Source: Aquilonibacter sp963703325 (GTDB taxonomy: Bacteria > Vulcanimicrobiota > Vulcanimicrobiia > Vulcanimicrobiales > Vulcanimicrobiaceae). Taken from it: a DNA stretch of 64,000 nt. Shown piece after piece: positions 35,242 through 42,911 of the stretch; position 1 is the stretch's first letter; every line of letters begins with the position of its first letter. The translations under genes and the position numbers were made by a program. The stretch lies in NCBI GenBank assembly GCA_963703325.1, contig OY969805.1, positions 1,984,001 to 2,048,000 on the forward strand, written 5' to 3'. The notes beneath the pieces are model-generated. The model did not search any database, had not been told where the DNA came from, and saw only the letters and a program-made list of their open reading frames with translations.

Positions 35242-36002
35242 TTCACGAGTTGGGGCGTGATTACCAACGCAAGGATCGTGTACGAGTTGAAGAGCCCGTG
35301 CGTGATCATCGATGCAAACGCATTGTGCGTGCGGTAGTAGACGAACGCGAGCACTACTCCGCCGAGCGCGAGCGGGAGCGCCGCAACCGGATCGCCGTGC
35401 GCGAGGCCGAAGCACAACCCGCTCACGATCGCGCCGGTCCAGAAGCCGAGGTAGCGGCGCGTCGCGTTGAAGAGAAAGACGCGGAAGATCGTCTCTTCCA
35501 TGAACGGTGCGAATACACAGGCAAAGAGCGTGAATGCGACCAACAGCCGCGGATCGTGCAGCTGCTTTAGCATCGCCACGGACTGTTGATCTTGCGTCGT
35601 ATGGAAGAGTGTCTGAATGATCGATGCGCCGCCGTTCGCAACGACGGCCATTACGATCGAACCAAGGAAAGCGAAAAGCAGGTCGCGCGCACGCAGCGCA
35701 CGATAGCCAAGTTCGCGCAGCGACAGACGCGACGCCCAGGGCAGCAGCGAGATCAAGATGCCGGCGAGCAAGCCTTCGACTACCAGTGTCAAGGCTAGCA
35801 CCCAGATGACCAACACCGGGTTACCGAAAGCATCGGGATTGATGGGCGAAGACTGTAAGACAATACCCTGCCAGATGCCGTAGCCGACAAGCGGCGCTAC
35901 CACCACGAGCAGTAACAGCACCGTGGGCAGCGCGCGAAAGCTACCGCTCGGCCAGGACGTCGGCCAGTCGACAAAGCGCTTTGAGGTCGAGTTGTTCACC
36001 AC
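35238..36002 (-). CDS. CPBP-family intramembrane metalloprotease (CAAX protease-like)
   Basis: A 254-residue protein with about seven to eight helices and the three CPBP motifs: FMEETIFRVFLF (EExxxR), FGLAHGD and ITHGLFNS. These form the glutamate/histidine active site. Substrate unknown. GTG 36002 or 35999 follows a GGAG site but overlaps rsmA by about 60 bases; GTG 35921, just after the rsmA stop, is a shorter alternative without a ribosome site. Confidence 0.88.
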   Translation of the reverse strand: MVNNSTSKRFVDWPTSWPSGSFRALPTVLLLLVVVAPLVGYGIWQGIVLQSSPINPDAFGNPVLVIWVLALTLVVEGLLAGILISLLPWASRLSLRELGYRALRARDLLFAFLGSIVMAVVANGGASIIQTLFHTTQDQQSVAMLKQLHDPRLLVAFTLFACVFAPFMEETIFRVFLFNATRRYLGFWTGAIVSGLCFGLAHGDPVAALPLALGGVVLAFVYYRTHNAFASMITHGLFNSYTILALVITPQLVK

Positions 36003-36745
36003 GTGACTCCGGCGGAAGATCGCTAGCCGCTATTGCGCTCGCGACCGCATCCCGTTCGAGGTGCAGCGCAAGCGCTAAGCTGTTTGCAAGCGTCTTGCGC
36101 CGGTACGCGAATGCGCCGCGCACGACCTTCCGGAAGAGTTCGAGATCGCGCGGACGCACGGCTGGTTCGCTGCGCCGGACCAACCGCAACACGGTCGAGT
36201 CGACCTTCGGCGCGGGATAAAATGCGCGCGGTCCGAGCGTGAATGCGCGCTCGACGTGCATTGCGTACTGCACCGCAAGCGACAGGCTGCCGTACGCGGG
36301 CGTTCCCGGCTTCGCGCCGATTCGGTTGGCAACGTCCTTTTGAACCATCGCGACGATGCTGTCGGGACCGTCCTCCATTTCGACCAACTGCAATAGCAGC
36401 GGCGTCGCGACATTGTAGGGAAGATTACCGGCAACCCGCCACGGGCCGGCGCGTGCATACGCGCGGTAGTCGTAGGTCATCGCATCGGCAAGCACCACGG
36501 TAGCGGGTGCAAGGTCGGGACGATTGGCGAGAATGCTCACTAAGTCGGGATCGATCTCGAGCGCGGTCACCGCGGCGCCGGCCTCGAGGAGTGCCACGGT
36601 CAATGCGCCGGTGCCCGCACCGATTTCGATCAAGCGCGCGCCGGCGGCGGGCGCATCCTCGGTCGCCAGGCGCGCGATACGCCGCGCCGACGCGCCGTCC
36701 ATCAAAAAGTTTTGCCCGAATTTCTTTTTCGGGCGTGCGCCCCAC
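35941..36745 (-). CDS. rsmA: 16S rRNA dimethyladenosine transferase RsmA, start region frame-broken
   Basis: The enzyme that dimethylates two adenines at the 3' end of 16S rRNA. LIEIGAGTGALTVALLE binds SAM, NLPYNVATPLLLQL is the catalytic motif, and the C-terminal helical domain is complete. The conserved KKKFGQNFLMDG reads in the main frame from about 36738, but has no start codon there. A GTG at 36745 in the neighbouring frame gives MGRTP and would join perfectly if one base near 36731 were removed. Without this the first start is TTG 36705. It follows the 3D-domain wall gene, as in Firmicutes (yabE-ksgA). Confidence 0.88.
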
Positions 36746-36767
36746 GCGCCCAGAAGCGCGCGTGGGT

Positions 36768-37751
36768 TTACTTCAGACGGTATACCGTTACCGCCCGGCG
36801 CCCGAATTGCATAGCATCACGATACGAAGTGTAACCGAGATCGATGCGATAGCCAACGATCGCGCCGCCGGTGTCACCGGCGATCGCGTAGCCATATCCG
36901 GGAATGTACAGGCGCGTGCCGAGCGGGATGACCCGCGGATCGACGGCAACGATGCCGTGACCGGCGGGACGGCCGGTGGCCGTGATGCCGCTGCAGCCGG
37001 CGCAATACGGCGTGTACGCGGTTGCAACCATTTGCATGGCTTCGGCCGCACCGACGTCAACCACGCGCGAACGCGCTTTGCGCACGGTACGCGAGCCGAT
37101 GACACGGGCTTTGACATTTCCGTTTTCGGCTTGCGTGAACGCTACGAGTACGTCGACCATGCCAACCTGACCCTTGGACAAGATCCTCGAAACGCCGGGC
37201 TGCAACGCGACGTTGACGTGGCGAATCGTGGATACCGCAATCAACCGATGTTCGATGCGTTGCCAGGTCAAGAAGTGATTGATACGCACGATGCCGTCAG
37301 GAGGAACGGGCGCATCGAGCGCTGGTGTAACGCTGTCGTATCTGCCGAGGCGAACGTTTTGCGACTGCAGCAATGCAGCCACGTTCGGCGCACTCGAGAT
37401 AACGATATTGCGGCGCTTACCGGCGACGATTGCAACCGGTACCGCAGGCCGATATTCGATCGACATGCGGTCGGACAGCGGTGTGTCGAGCGACGGCGAG
37501 ATGTAGTCGTTCGCACCGATGCTGATCGCGTGCTCGCGCAAGAATGCACCAACCGTTGTCGCGTTAGTCGGCTGCTCGGTCGTCGATCCTTGGGCGGTGA
37601 AAATCACCGTGTGGGCGACGCTGTTTGCAACCGCCGCGTTACCGGCATACGCCGGCGACGGGTAGGTGAGAAATCCGGCCCATACGATGCCGGCGGTCAA
37701 GACGCTGACGGCCAGCACGTGGCTGCGCCGCAGGGGGCCGCGTCCTATCAA
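36768..37751 (-). CDS. DUF348 / 3D-domain cell-wall protein (YabE-like)
   Basis: A 327-residue exported protein: signal/anchor helix (about 12-35), two to three DUF348 repeats (HTVIFTAQGSTTEQPTNATT type), a degenerate G5-like stretch, and a C-terminal 3D domain. In the 3D domain, VDPRVIPLGTRLYI, AGDTGGAIVGYRIDLG and FGRRAVTVYRL contain the three aspartates. 3D domains resemble lytic transglycosylase folds of resuscitation-promoting factors. The TTG at 37751 is chosen because AAAGGA lies seven bases upstream. It has a long structured leader with a promoter at 38.0 kb. Confidence 0.85.
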   Translation of the reverse strand: MIGRGPLRRSHVLAVSVLTAGIVWAGFLTYPSPAYAGNAAVANSVAHTVIFTAQGSTTEQPTNATTVGAFLREHAISIGANDYISPSLDTPLSDRMSIEYRPAVPVAIVAGKRRNIVISSAPNVAALLQSQNVRLGRYDSVTPALDAPVPPDGIVRINHFLTWQRIEHRLIAVSTIRHVNVALQPGVSRILSKGQVGMVDVLVAFTQAENGNVKARVIGSRTVRKARSRVVDVGAAEAMQMVATAYTPYCAGCSGITATGRPAGHGIVAVDPRVIPLGTRLYIPGYGYAIAGDTGGAIVGYRIDLGYTSYRDAMQFGRRAVTVYRLK

Positions 37752-37992
37752 CCCGAGGTCCTTTCTGTCCCAGCCCCGGCATCGGCACACCGCAACCCGC
37801 AGTGGCGAACGAATACCCGCAAGCTAGACCAACAGTAGGTAAAAAATCGGCGATAGCGCCCCAAACAAGATTGGGGACAGGTCCCTGATAGTTAGAGAAA
37901 ACGCCGTTGGTGGCGGATCAAGGCTCGCAAAGGGGAGCCGGCAATGGAGATCCGCGCGGAGGTCGCCTGTTGGACGGGCGACTGACCCCGGC
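37752..37992 (-). ncRNA. Structured leader RNA of the 3D-domain gene, candidate riboswitch
   Basis: Downstream of a good promoter on the minus strand lie about 235 untranslated bases. Stems include GTCGCC/GGCGAC, a long GGATC/GATCC stem enclosing GGCTC/GAGCC (37916-37953), GGGAC-type pairs near 37875-37885, and CCCCAA/TTGGGG. A GGCG/CGCC hairpin is then followed by a T6 run near 37841-37846. The layout resembles an aptamer plus terminator. c-di-AMP riboswitches often precede wall hydrolases, but their conserved GACAGCTAACCTCG core is not seen, so the class is open. Confidence 0.45.
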
Positions 37993-38021
37993 ACTATAGC
38001 ATGCCCGTTTCGAGCTCGGAA
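37993..38021 (-). promoter_or_regulatory. Promoter for the 3D-domain gene
   Basis: Minus strand: -35 TTCCGA (38021-38016), 17-base spacer, -10 TATAGT (37998-37993). Transcription would begin near 37986, giving a long leader. Confidence 0.55.
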
Positions 38022-38096
38022 TATGCCTAAAGTCGGAATGGCGGCAGGACCATCCTTTTTTAGAGCAGACTTTGCCCACCCGCCGAATTACCCCGC

Positions 38097-39329
38097 ATGC
38101 ATCTGCGCGTCGGCTTCTTCACCGAGATCTACCGGCCGGTGGTCAACGGTGTCGTCACGTCCGTCGACACGCTCGCCGGAGGGTTGCGCGCGCGCGGGCA
38201 CGAGGTGTATTGCTTTGCGCCCAGCATGCCGGGTGGAACGCGAAGCGACGGCGACGTTTTTCGTCTGCCATCGCTCCCATTGCCGACCGCGACACCGTAT
38301 CGGTTGACGCTTCCGCTCGTCGGGCGGCGAAACGTCAACAACATCATCAAGCGCCTGGGCCTCATCCACGTCCACTCGCTCTTCGTCACCGGTTGGGCCG
38401 GCCTGCGCTACGCGCGACGATACGGCATGCCGATCGTCTACACGTACCACACCCAGCTGGAAGCCTACGCGCACTACGTGCCGTTCGAGCCGAAGGCGAC
38501 GCGGTTTGCGGCAGCCCAGTTGACGCGCACCTTCTGTAATCTCGTCGATGCGGTGGTCGTCCCGACGCCGGCAGTCGCGCATCATCTACGGGACCTGGGC
38601 GTCGAGGGACGCATCGAGGTCGTCCCGACCGGCATCGACGTCGAGCGCTTCGGCGCCGGTCGCCGCGACGAACCTTTGCGCCGCCGGCTCGGCGTTCGTC
38701 CCGACGGCCGGCTGGTGCTGTTCGTCTCGCGACTCGCGCGCGAGAAAAATGTCGACGTGGTGTTGCGCGCCCTAGCCGACGCAAACGATCCGGCGTGCGT
38801 GTTGGTTATTGCGGGCGACGGTCCGCAGCGCGACGAGCTCGAGCGTTTGGCGATCGAACTCGGCGTCGGCGATCGCGTCGTTTTTCTCGGCGAGGTCGCG
38901 CGCGACGAGTTGCCCGACCTCTATGCGAGCGCCGATGCGTTCGTCTTTCCGAGCACGAGCGAAACGCAGGGCTTGGTGCAGGCCGAAGCGCTCGCAGCGG
39001 GAGCCTTCGTGATCGCCGCGGACACGCAGTCCAACCGCGAGGTGCTCGGCGGTGCGGCGCGTATCGTCGCCCCCGATCGGGACGGCTTCGCGGGCGCGCT
39101 GCGCGAGCTTCCGCGTTGGCCGGACGCCGGCGTTCGAACGCGAGCCAAAGCCGCCTCCCTTCGGTTTTCCGCCGTGCACCAAGTCGACGCAATGATCGAT
39201 GTCTATCTGTCGCTTTTGGAGCCGACCCAACCCCTGGATGGGGTTCGAGGTCCGAAGCGCGGGATGCGCGATCCCCGAGGGGGACCGGACCCTGCTGTTG
39301 ACGGATCGAACGTACGTTCGGTATCATAG
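38097..39329 (+). CDS. Glycosyltransferase family 4 (MgtA/PimB-like)
   Basis: A 410-residue GT-B enzyme. GFFTEIYRPVVNGVVTSV at the N-terminus, VYTYHTQLEAYAHYVP, VPTGIDVERF, VSRLAREKNVDV and FPSTSETQGLVQAEALAAG are typical of glycolipid glycosyltransferases that act on diacylglycerol or phosphatidylinositol. The last 35 or so residues (after YLSLLEP) look unconserved. They contain the promoter and LexA-like operator of the next gene. The start ATG 38097 fits the family N-terminus. Confidence 0.88.
   Translation: MHLRVGFFTEIYRPVVNGVVTSVDTLAGGLRARGHEVYCFAPSMPGGTRSDGDVFRLPSLPLPTATPYRLTLPLVGRRNVNNIIKRLGLIHVHSLFVTGWAGLRYARRYGMPIVYTYHTQLEAYAHYVPFEPKATRFAAAQLTRTFCNLVDAVVVPTPAVAHHLRDLGVEGRIEVVPTGIDVERFGAGRRDEPLRRRLGVRPDGRLVLFVSRLAREKNVDVVLRALADANDPACVLVIAGDGPQRDELERLAIELGVGDRVVFLGEVARDELPDLYASADAFVFPSTSETQGLVQAEALAAGAFVIAADTQSNREVLGGAARIVAPDRDGFAGALRELPRWPDAGVRTRAKAASLRFSAVHQVDAMIDVYLSLLEPTQPLDGVRGPKRGMRDPRGGPDPAVDGSNVRSVS
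39298..39327 (+). promoter_or_regulatory. Promoter with a LexA-type operator
   Basis: -35 TTGACG (39298-39303), 18-base spacer, -10 TATCAT (39322-39327). The spacer holds a perfect 14-base palindrome, CGAACGTACGTTCG (39307-39320), which fits the CGAAC-N4-GTTCG LexA (SOS) box of Gram-positive type. The predicted transcription start falls at the ATG of the next gene (39334), implying a leaderless transcript. A DNA glycosylase follows in the operon. Confidence 0.7.
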
Positions 39330-39333
39330 AAGC

Positions 39334-39732
39334 ATGGTTCAGACACAGCTCGGGTACGCCGCCGACCGGCTCGGAGCGGGAGTCGCCTACGCGCGCCTGA
39401 CGACGCGGACGGGAGAGCGGCTTGTGCGAGTCGCCTTCCGCGTCCAGCGTTTTGAGGGTCTCAGCGGTCGCGAGATCGGGTACGCCGCGCTAACCGCGGT
39501 GGCGACGATGCTGCGCGAACGCGGCATCGAGCGTGCATCGTTCGGACTTGCCGACCCCGACCTCGTTGCGGATTGCAATGCCCACCGTGACGTGCCGCCG
39601 CCACTGGTGCTGCCGTACGTGCGGTTACGCTGCGCGCTCAATCGGTTCGCGGCCTACATATTGAACGCCGGTGGCGATCCCGATCTCGAGGCGCGCGCTC
39701 GCGCCGAATTGGTGTTGCATACCGCGGCGTAA
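39334..39732 (+). CDS. Small protein of unknown function, putatively SOS-controlled
   Basis: A 132-residue protein starting at ATG 39334 directly at the predicted transcription start. Strand-strand-strand-helix order with REIGYAALTAVATMLRERGIERASFGLAD recalls an RNase H-like fold, but catalytic acidic residues are not evident, so this is weak. It overlaps or abuts the DNA-3-methyladenine glycosylase. Being behind a LexA-like box suggests a DNA-damage role. Confidence 0.65.
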   Translation: MVQTQLGYAADRLGAGVAYARLTTRTGERLVRVAFRVQRFEGLSGREIGYAALTAVATMLRERGIERASFGLADPDLVADCNAHRDVPPPLVLPYVRLRCALNRFAAYILNAGGDPDLEARARAELVLHTAA

Positions 39733-40312
39733 GTCACCGGCGCTTCCAGGAGAAACAAGGGAGCTTGCGCGCGCGCTGATCGGGTGGCGCCTCGTCCGGA
39801 AGAGTCCGCAGGGATCCGCCGGCGGCCGCATTGTCGAGACCGAGGCCTATCTTCCGCTGGTCGATCCCGCATCGCATGCCTATCGCGGAATCTCCGCGCG
39901 CAATGTCGCGATGTTCGGGCCGCCGTTTCACGCGTACGTCTACGGTATCTACGGTCAACATTGGTGCTTCAACGTCACGAGTGAATCGCGCGGCCATGGC
40001 GCCGCCGTGCTCATCCGCGCACTGGAACCGGACGAGGGTATTGCGCTCATGGAAAGGCGGCGCGGAGTCGACGATCTCCGAGTGCTCTGCCGCGGGCCGG
40101 CGCGGCTGGCCCAAGCGCTCGACATCGACCGGCGTCTCGACGGAAGCGATCTTCTGACCGGGCCCGAGCTGCTACTACTGCCTCCCGACCGGCCGGCGGG
40201 TGCCGTCCGCGCAAGCCGGCGGATCGGCATCAGTCTCGCTGCGCACCGCCTCTTGCGCTTCTACGAGCGCGGCAGCCCGTACCTAAGCGGCCCCAAAAGC
40301 TTGTCGCCGTGA
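39671..40312 (+). CDS. DNA-3-methyladenine glycosylase, AAG/MPG family
   Basis: Base-excision enzyme that removes alkylated or deaminated purines. ELARALIGWRLV, GGRIVETEAYLP, DPASHAYRG, RNVAMFGPPFHAYVYGIYG, FNVT and AVLIRALEP are the family segments in order. The domain begins at about 39745 but has no ATG, GTG or TTG there. The first in-frame start is GTG 39671, which overlaps the previous gene by 62 bases and adds an unconserved extension. Either this start or a non-canonical one is used. Control from the LexA-like promoter upstream fits DNA repair. Confidence 0.88.
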   Translation: MAIPISRRALAPNWCCIPRRKSPALPGETRELARALIGWRLVRKSPQGSAGGRIVETEAYLPLVDPASHAYRGISARNVAMFGPPFHAYVYGIYGQHWCFNVTSESRGHGAAVLIRALEPDEGIALMERRRGVDDLRVLCRGPARLAQALDIDRRLDGSDLLTGPELLLLPPDRPAGAVRASRRIGISLAAHRLLRFYERGSPYLSGPKSLSP

Positions 40313-40329
40313 GGCACGTGTGCTATAGT
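40301..40329 (+). promoter_or_regulatory. Promoter of rho
   Basis: -35 TTGTCG (40301-40306), 17-base spacer, -10 TATAGT (40324-40329). It begins inside the end of the glycosylase gene and gives a leader of about 100 bases before the rho coding start. Confidence 0.7.
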
Positions 40330-40438
40330 GACCACGTTTAATTCCCCCGTATTTCATGACCCGACGCTCGCGAGGCAGCCTCGCCCGTGATAGCGTCGCG
40401 TTGTTCATGCGTACGACTCTACGAGAGAGAACACTCCT

Positions 40439-41887
40439 CTGCAAACGGAACATCGCCCCCAAGAAAGTGGACGGCCGCAGCAAGGTGGTGGACGCCGCCG
40501 CCGCTCCCGCCGACGACACAATAACTATCAACAATTTCCCCACGGTAACGACCAGTTTCCCCAAGCGGAAGCTGGGCCGCCGCTTTTGACCGCAGCCGAT
40601 CTCGAAGACAAGAAGAAGGCTGAACTGGTCGAGATCGCCGAGCAGAATGAAATCGCGCTCGGCAATCCGACGACCATGAAAAAGGACGAGATCATCGCCG
40701 CCATCATCGCCGCGCAGCTGCAGCGTTCGGGCATCGAGATGGCAAGCGGGATCCTCGACATCCTTCCCGAGGGCTACGGCTTCTTGCGCCGCGGCGGCTA
40801 CGTAATCGGCAACGACGACATCTATGTCAGTCAGTCGCAGATTCGCCGCTTCGAATTACGGCGCGGCGACATGGTCGAAGGCCAAGTGCGCCGCCCCAAA
40901 GAGAGCGAGAAGTACTACGGCCTCATTCGCGTCGATCGCGTCAACGATCTCGATCCCGAAGCCATCAAGGGCCGGCGCCTGTACGAAAAGGGCACGCCGA
41001 TCTACCCGAACGAGCGGTTCAAGCTCGAGGTACGCTCGACGCAACTGTCGACCCGCGTCATCGATCTGTTCTGTCCGATCGGTAAAGGTCAGCGCGCGCT
41101 GATCGTCTCACCGCCGAAAGCCGGTAAGACGACGCTGCTCAAGAACATCGCGAACTCGATTTCGATCAATCATCCCGACGCGCACATCATTGCGTTACTC
41201 GTGGACGAGCGGCCGGAAGAAGTGACCGACATGCAGCGTACCGTCGACGGCGAAGTCGTCGCCTCGACGTTCGACGAACATCCCGAGAATCACACGGCCG
41301 TCGCCGAACTTACGATGGAGCGCGCGAAGCGTTTGGTCGAGCTCGGCAAAGACGTCGTGATTCTGCTCGACTCAATCACGCGTCTGGCTCGCGCGTACAA
41401 CCAAGTCGTGGCAAGCTCCGGTCGTACGCTATCCGGCGGTCTCGACACAGCGTCATTGCACAAACCGAAACGGTTCTTTGGTGCGGCACGCAAAATCGAG
41501 GAAGGCGGATCGCTCACGATCATTGCTACGGCGCTCATCGAAACCGGATCCAAGATGGACGACGTGATCTTCGAAGAGTTCAAAGGCACCGGCAACATGG
41601 AGCTCAACCTCACGCGTAAGCTTGCTGAGTCACGCGTCTTCCCGGCGATCGACATCAAACGCTCGGGCACGCGTCACGAAGAGTTGCTGCTAACGACCGA
41701 AGAGATGCGCAAGATCTGGATGCTTCGTCGCGCAACGTCGGTGCTCAACACCGGCGACATAACCGAGATCATACTCGACAAGATGGCGCAGACGCGCACG
41801 AACGACGAGTTCTTGCAGTCGGTCACCAAAGAGGCGCTCTCGATGTCGCGCGGGTATGACGAAAACAACGGCAACGGCAAATACTAG
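40439..41887 (+). CDS. rho: Transcription termination factor Rho with an Arg/Gly/Gln-rich N-terminal extension
   Basis: Hexameric RNA helicase that ends transcription. SAP-like N-terminus (LEDKKKAELVEIAEQ), RNA-binding cold-shock domain (GYGFLRRGGYV), Walker A PPKAGKTTLL, VDERPEEVTDM and Q-/R-loop segments are all present. TTG 40586 is the first conventional start. The frame is open further upstream to 40392 and encodes a Q/R/G/N-rich stretch (GGGRRRRSRRRHNNYQQ) typical of Rho N-terminal extensions. A CTG at 40439 with GAGAGAG eight bases upstream is my preferred start, giving 482 residues; the TTG would give 433. Confidence 0.93.
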   Translation: MQTEHRPQESGRPQQGGGRRRRSRRRHNNYQQFPHGNDQFPQAEAGPPLLTAADLEDKKKAELVEIAEQNEIALGNPTTMKKDEIIAAIIAAQLQRSGIEMASGILDILPEGYGFLRRGGYVIGNDDIYVSQSQIRRFELRRGDMVEGQVRRPKESEKYYGLIRVDRVNDLDPEAIKGRRLYEKGTPIYPNERFKLEVRSTQLSTRVIDLFCPIGKGQRALIVSPPKAGKTTLLKNIANSISINHPDAHIIALLVDERPEEVTDMQRTVDGEVVASTFDEHPENHTAVAELTMERAKRLVELGKDVVILLDSITRLARAYNQVVASSGRTLSGGLDTASLHKPKRFFGAARKIEEGGSLTIIATALIETGSKMDDVIFEEFKGTGNMELNLTRKLAESRVFPAIDIKRSGTRHEELLLTTEEMRKIWMLRRATSVLNTGDITEIILDKMAQTRTNDEFLQSVTKEALSMSRGYDENNGNGKY

Positions 41888-41930
41888 GTGACTTTATCCG
41901 TCAAAGCTGAAGCTTTGCCGGTCTAAAGTC
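41888..41930. repeat. Dispersed palindromic repeat, copy 1
   Basis: GTGACTTTA at one end and TAAAGTC at the other flank a central CAAAGCTGAAGCTTTG palindrome. A near-identical unit is at 48840-48881. Each copy has an adjoining GCGAGCG-type palindrome. It follows the rho stop directly and can form a long hairpin, so it may end transcription; there is no T-run. Confidence 0.65.
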
Positions 41931-41968
41931 GTCGTGGCTCGCTGCGCTCGCTCACGCTGGGTTGAATC

Positions 41969-42157
41969 GTGATTATACTTATTGCTTTTGCCGTCGTCTG
42001 TGTAGCGGTCTTTGCGTTTCTAATTCCAAAGAACTCGATCTCGCAGTTCGGCGTGCGCTCGCTATTATGGCGCGGACGTTCGCTGAGCGAAGAAGATGCC
42101 GCACAGATGGTGAGAGACCGGCTGCGGGCCGATGAAGGGCTGCGTCGCGATGACTGA
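41969..42157 (+). CDS. Small single-pass membrane protein
   Basis: A 62-residue protein from GTG 41969 with one hydrophobic helix (residues about 2-19) and a charged cytoplasmic tail (SEEDAAQMVRDRLRADEGLRRDD). It overlaps the pseudouridine synthase start by 8 bases. No family recognised. A weak ribosome site makes the start uncertain. Confidence 0.5.
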   Translation: MIILIAFAVVCVAVFAFLIPKNSISQFGVRSLLWRGRSLSEEDAAQMVRDRLRADEGLRRDD

Positions 42158-42899
42158 CGGTACGCGTCTCAATAAGTATATTGCTCAAGCCGGCATTGCG
42201 TCGCGCCGGCGCGCCGATGAGCTGATCGCCTACGGCAAGGTGCGCATCAACGGCAAGGTCGTGCGCGAACTTGGAACGATGGTCGCTCCCGGCGATAAGG
42301 TCGACGTGAGCGGAACGCCGATAACGCCGATTGCCGACAAGGCATATCTGGTCGTGCACAAGCCGCCCGGTGTGCTCACGACCTTGCGCGATCCGCAAGG
42401 GCGCCGCACAATCGCCGAGCTTCTACCCAAGCGAGCGCCGCGCGTGGTTCCTGTCGGCCGGCTCGACTACGACACTGCAGGCGTGTTGCTGATGACCAAC
42501 GACGGCGAACTCGCGAACCGTCTGCTGCATCCGCGCTACGGTGTGGAGAAGACCTATCGAGCTACCATTGCTGGACGGCTTTCGAGCGAAGAGGTCAAAC
42601 GCTTGAACGACGGCGTATTGCTCGACGGCGGCGAGCTGGCAGCAGGTGCGAAGCTCCGCGTCGTGTCCGTACGCACCGGCGCCTCGGTCATCGACATCAC
42701 CATTCACGAAGGCCGTAACCGGCAAGTTCGCCGCATGTTCGACGCGGTTGGGCACCCGGTACAGGCGCTCGTGCGCTTGCGCTTCGGGCCAATCGCGCTC
42801 GGCGATCTGCCGATCGGCCACACGCGAGCGCTGACGCCGAAGGAACTTTCTGCGCTCCGGCGCGTTGTTTCCCAGGATGGGAAGCATAGCTCCACGTAG
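42150..42899 (+). CDS. RluB/RsuA-type pseudouridine synthase
   Basis: A 249-residue enzyme with an N-terminal S4 RNA-binding domain (TRLNKYIAQAGIASRRRADELI) and a catalytic domain: HKPPGVLTT, VGRLDYDTAGVLLMTNDGELA (catalytic Asp), KTYRATI and EGRNRQVRRMF. It modifies a uridine in rRNA, probably 23S as RluB does. ATG 42150 is chosen; an in-frame ATG at 42132 would add six residues. Confidence 0.92.
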   Translation: MTDGTRLNKYIAQAGIASRRRADELIAYGKVRINGKVVRELGTMVAPGDKVDVSGTPITPIADKAYLVVHKPPGVLTTLRDPQGRRTIAELLPKRAPRVVPVGRLDYDTAGVLLMTNDGELANRLLHPRYGVEKTYRATIAGRLSSEEVKRLNDGVLLDGGELAAGAKLRVVSVRTGASVIDITIHEGRNRQVRRMFDAVGHPVQALVRLRFGPIALGDLPIGHTRALTPKELSALRRVVSQDGKHSST

Positions 42900-42911
42900 T
42901 CGAGGTACCCC

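Noticed and set aside
37752..37992. c-di-AMP (ydaO) riboswitch
   Set aside because: Position and gene fit, but the conserved 3' core and GGGGA/ACCC elements were not found, so only an unknown structured leader is claimed.
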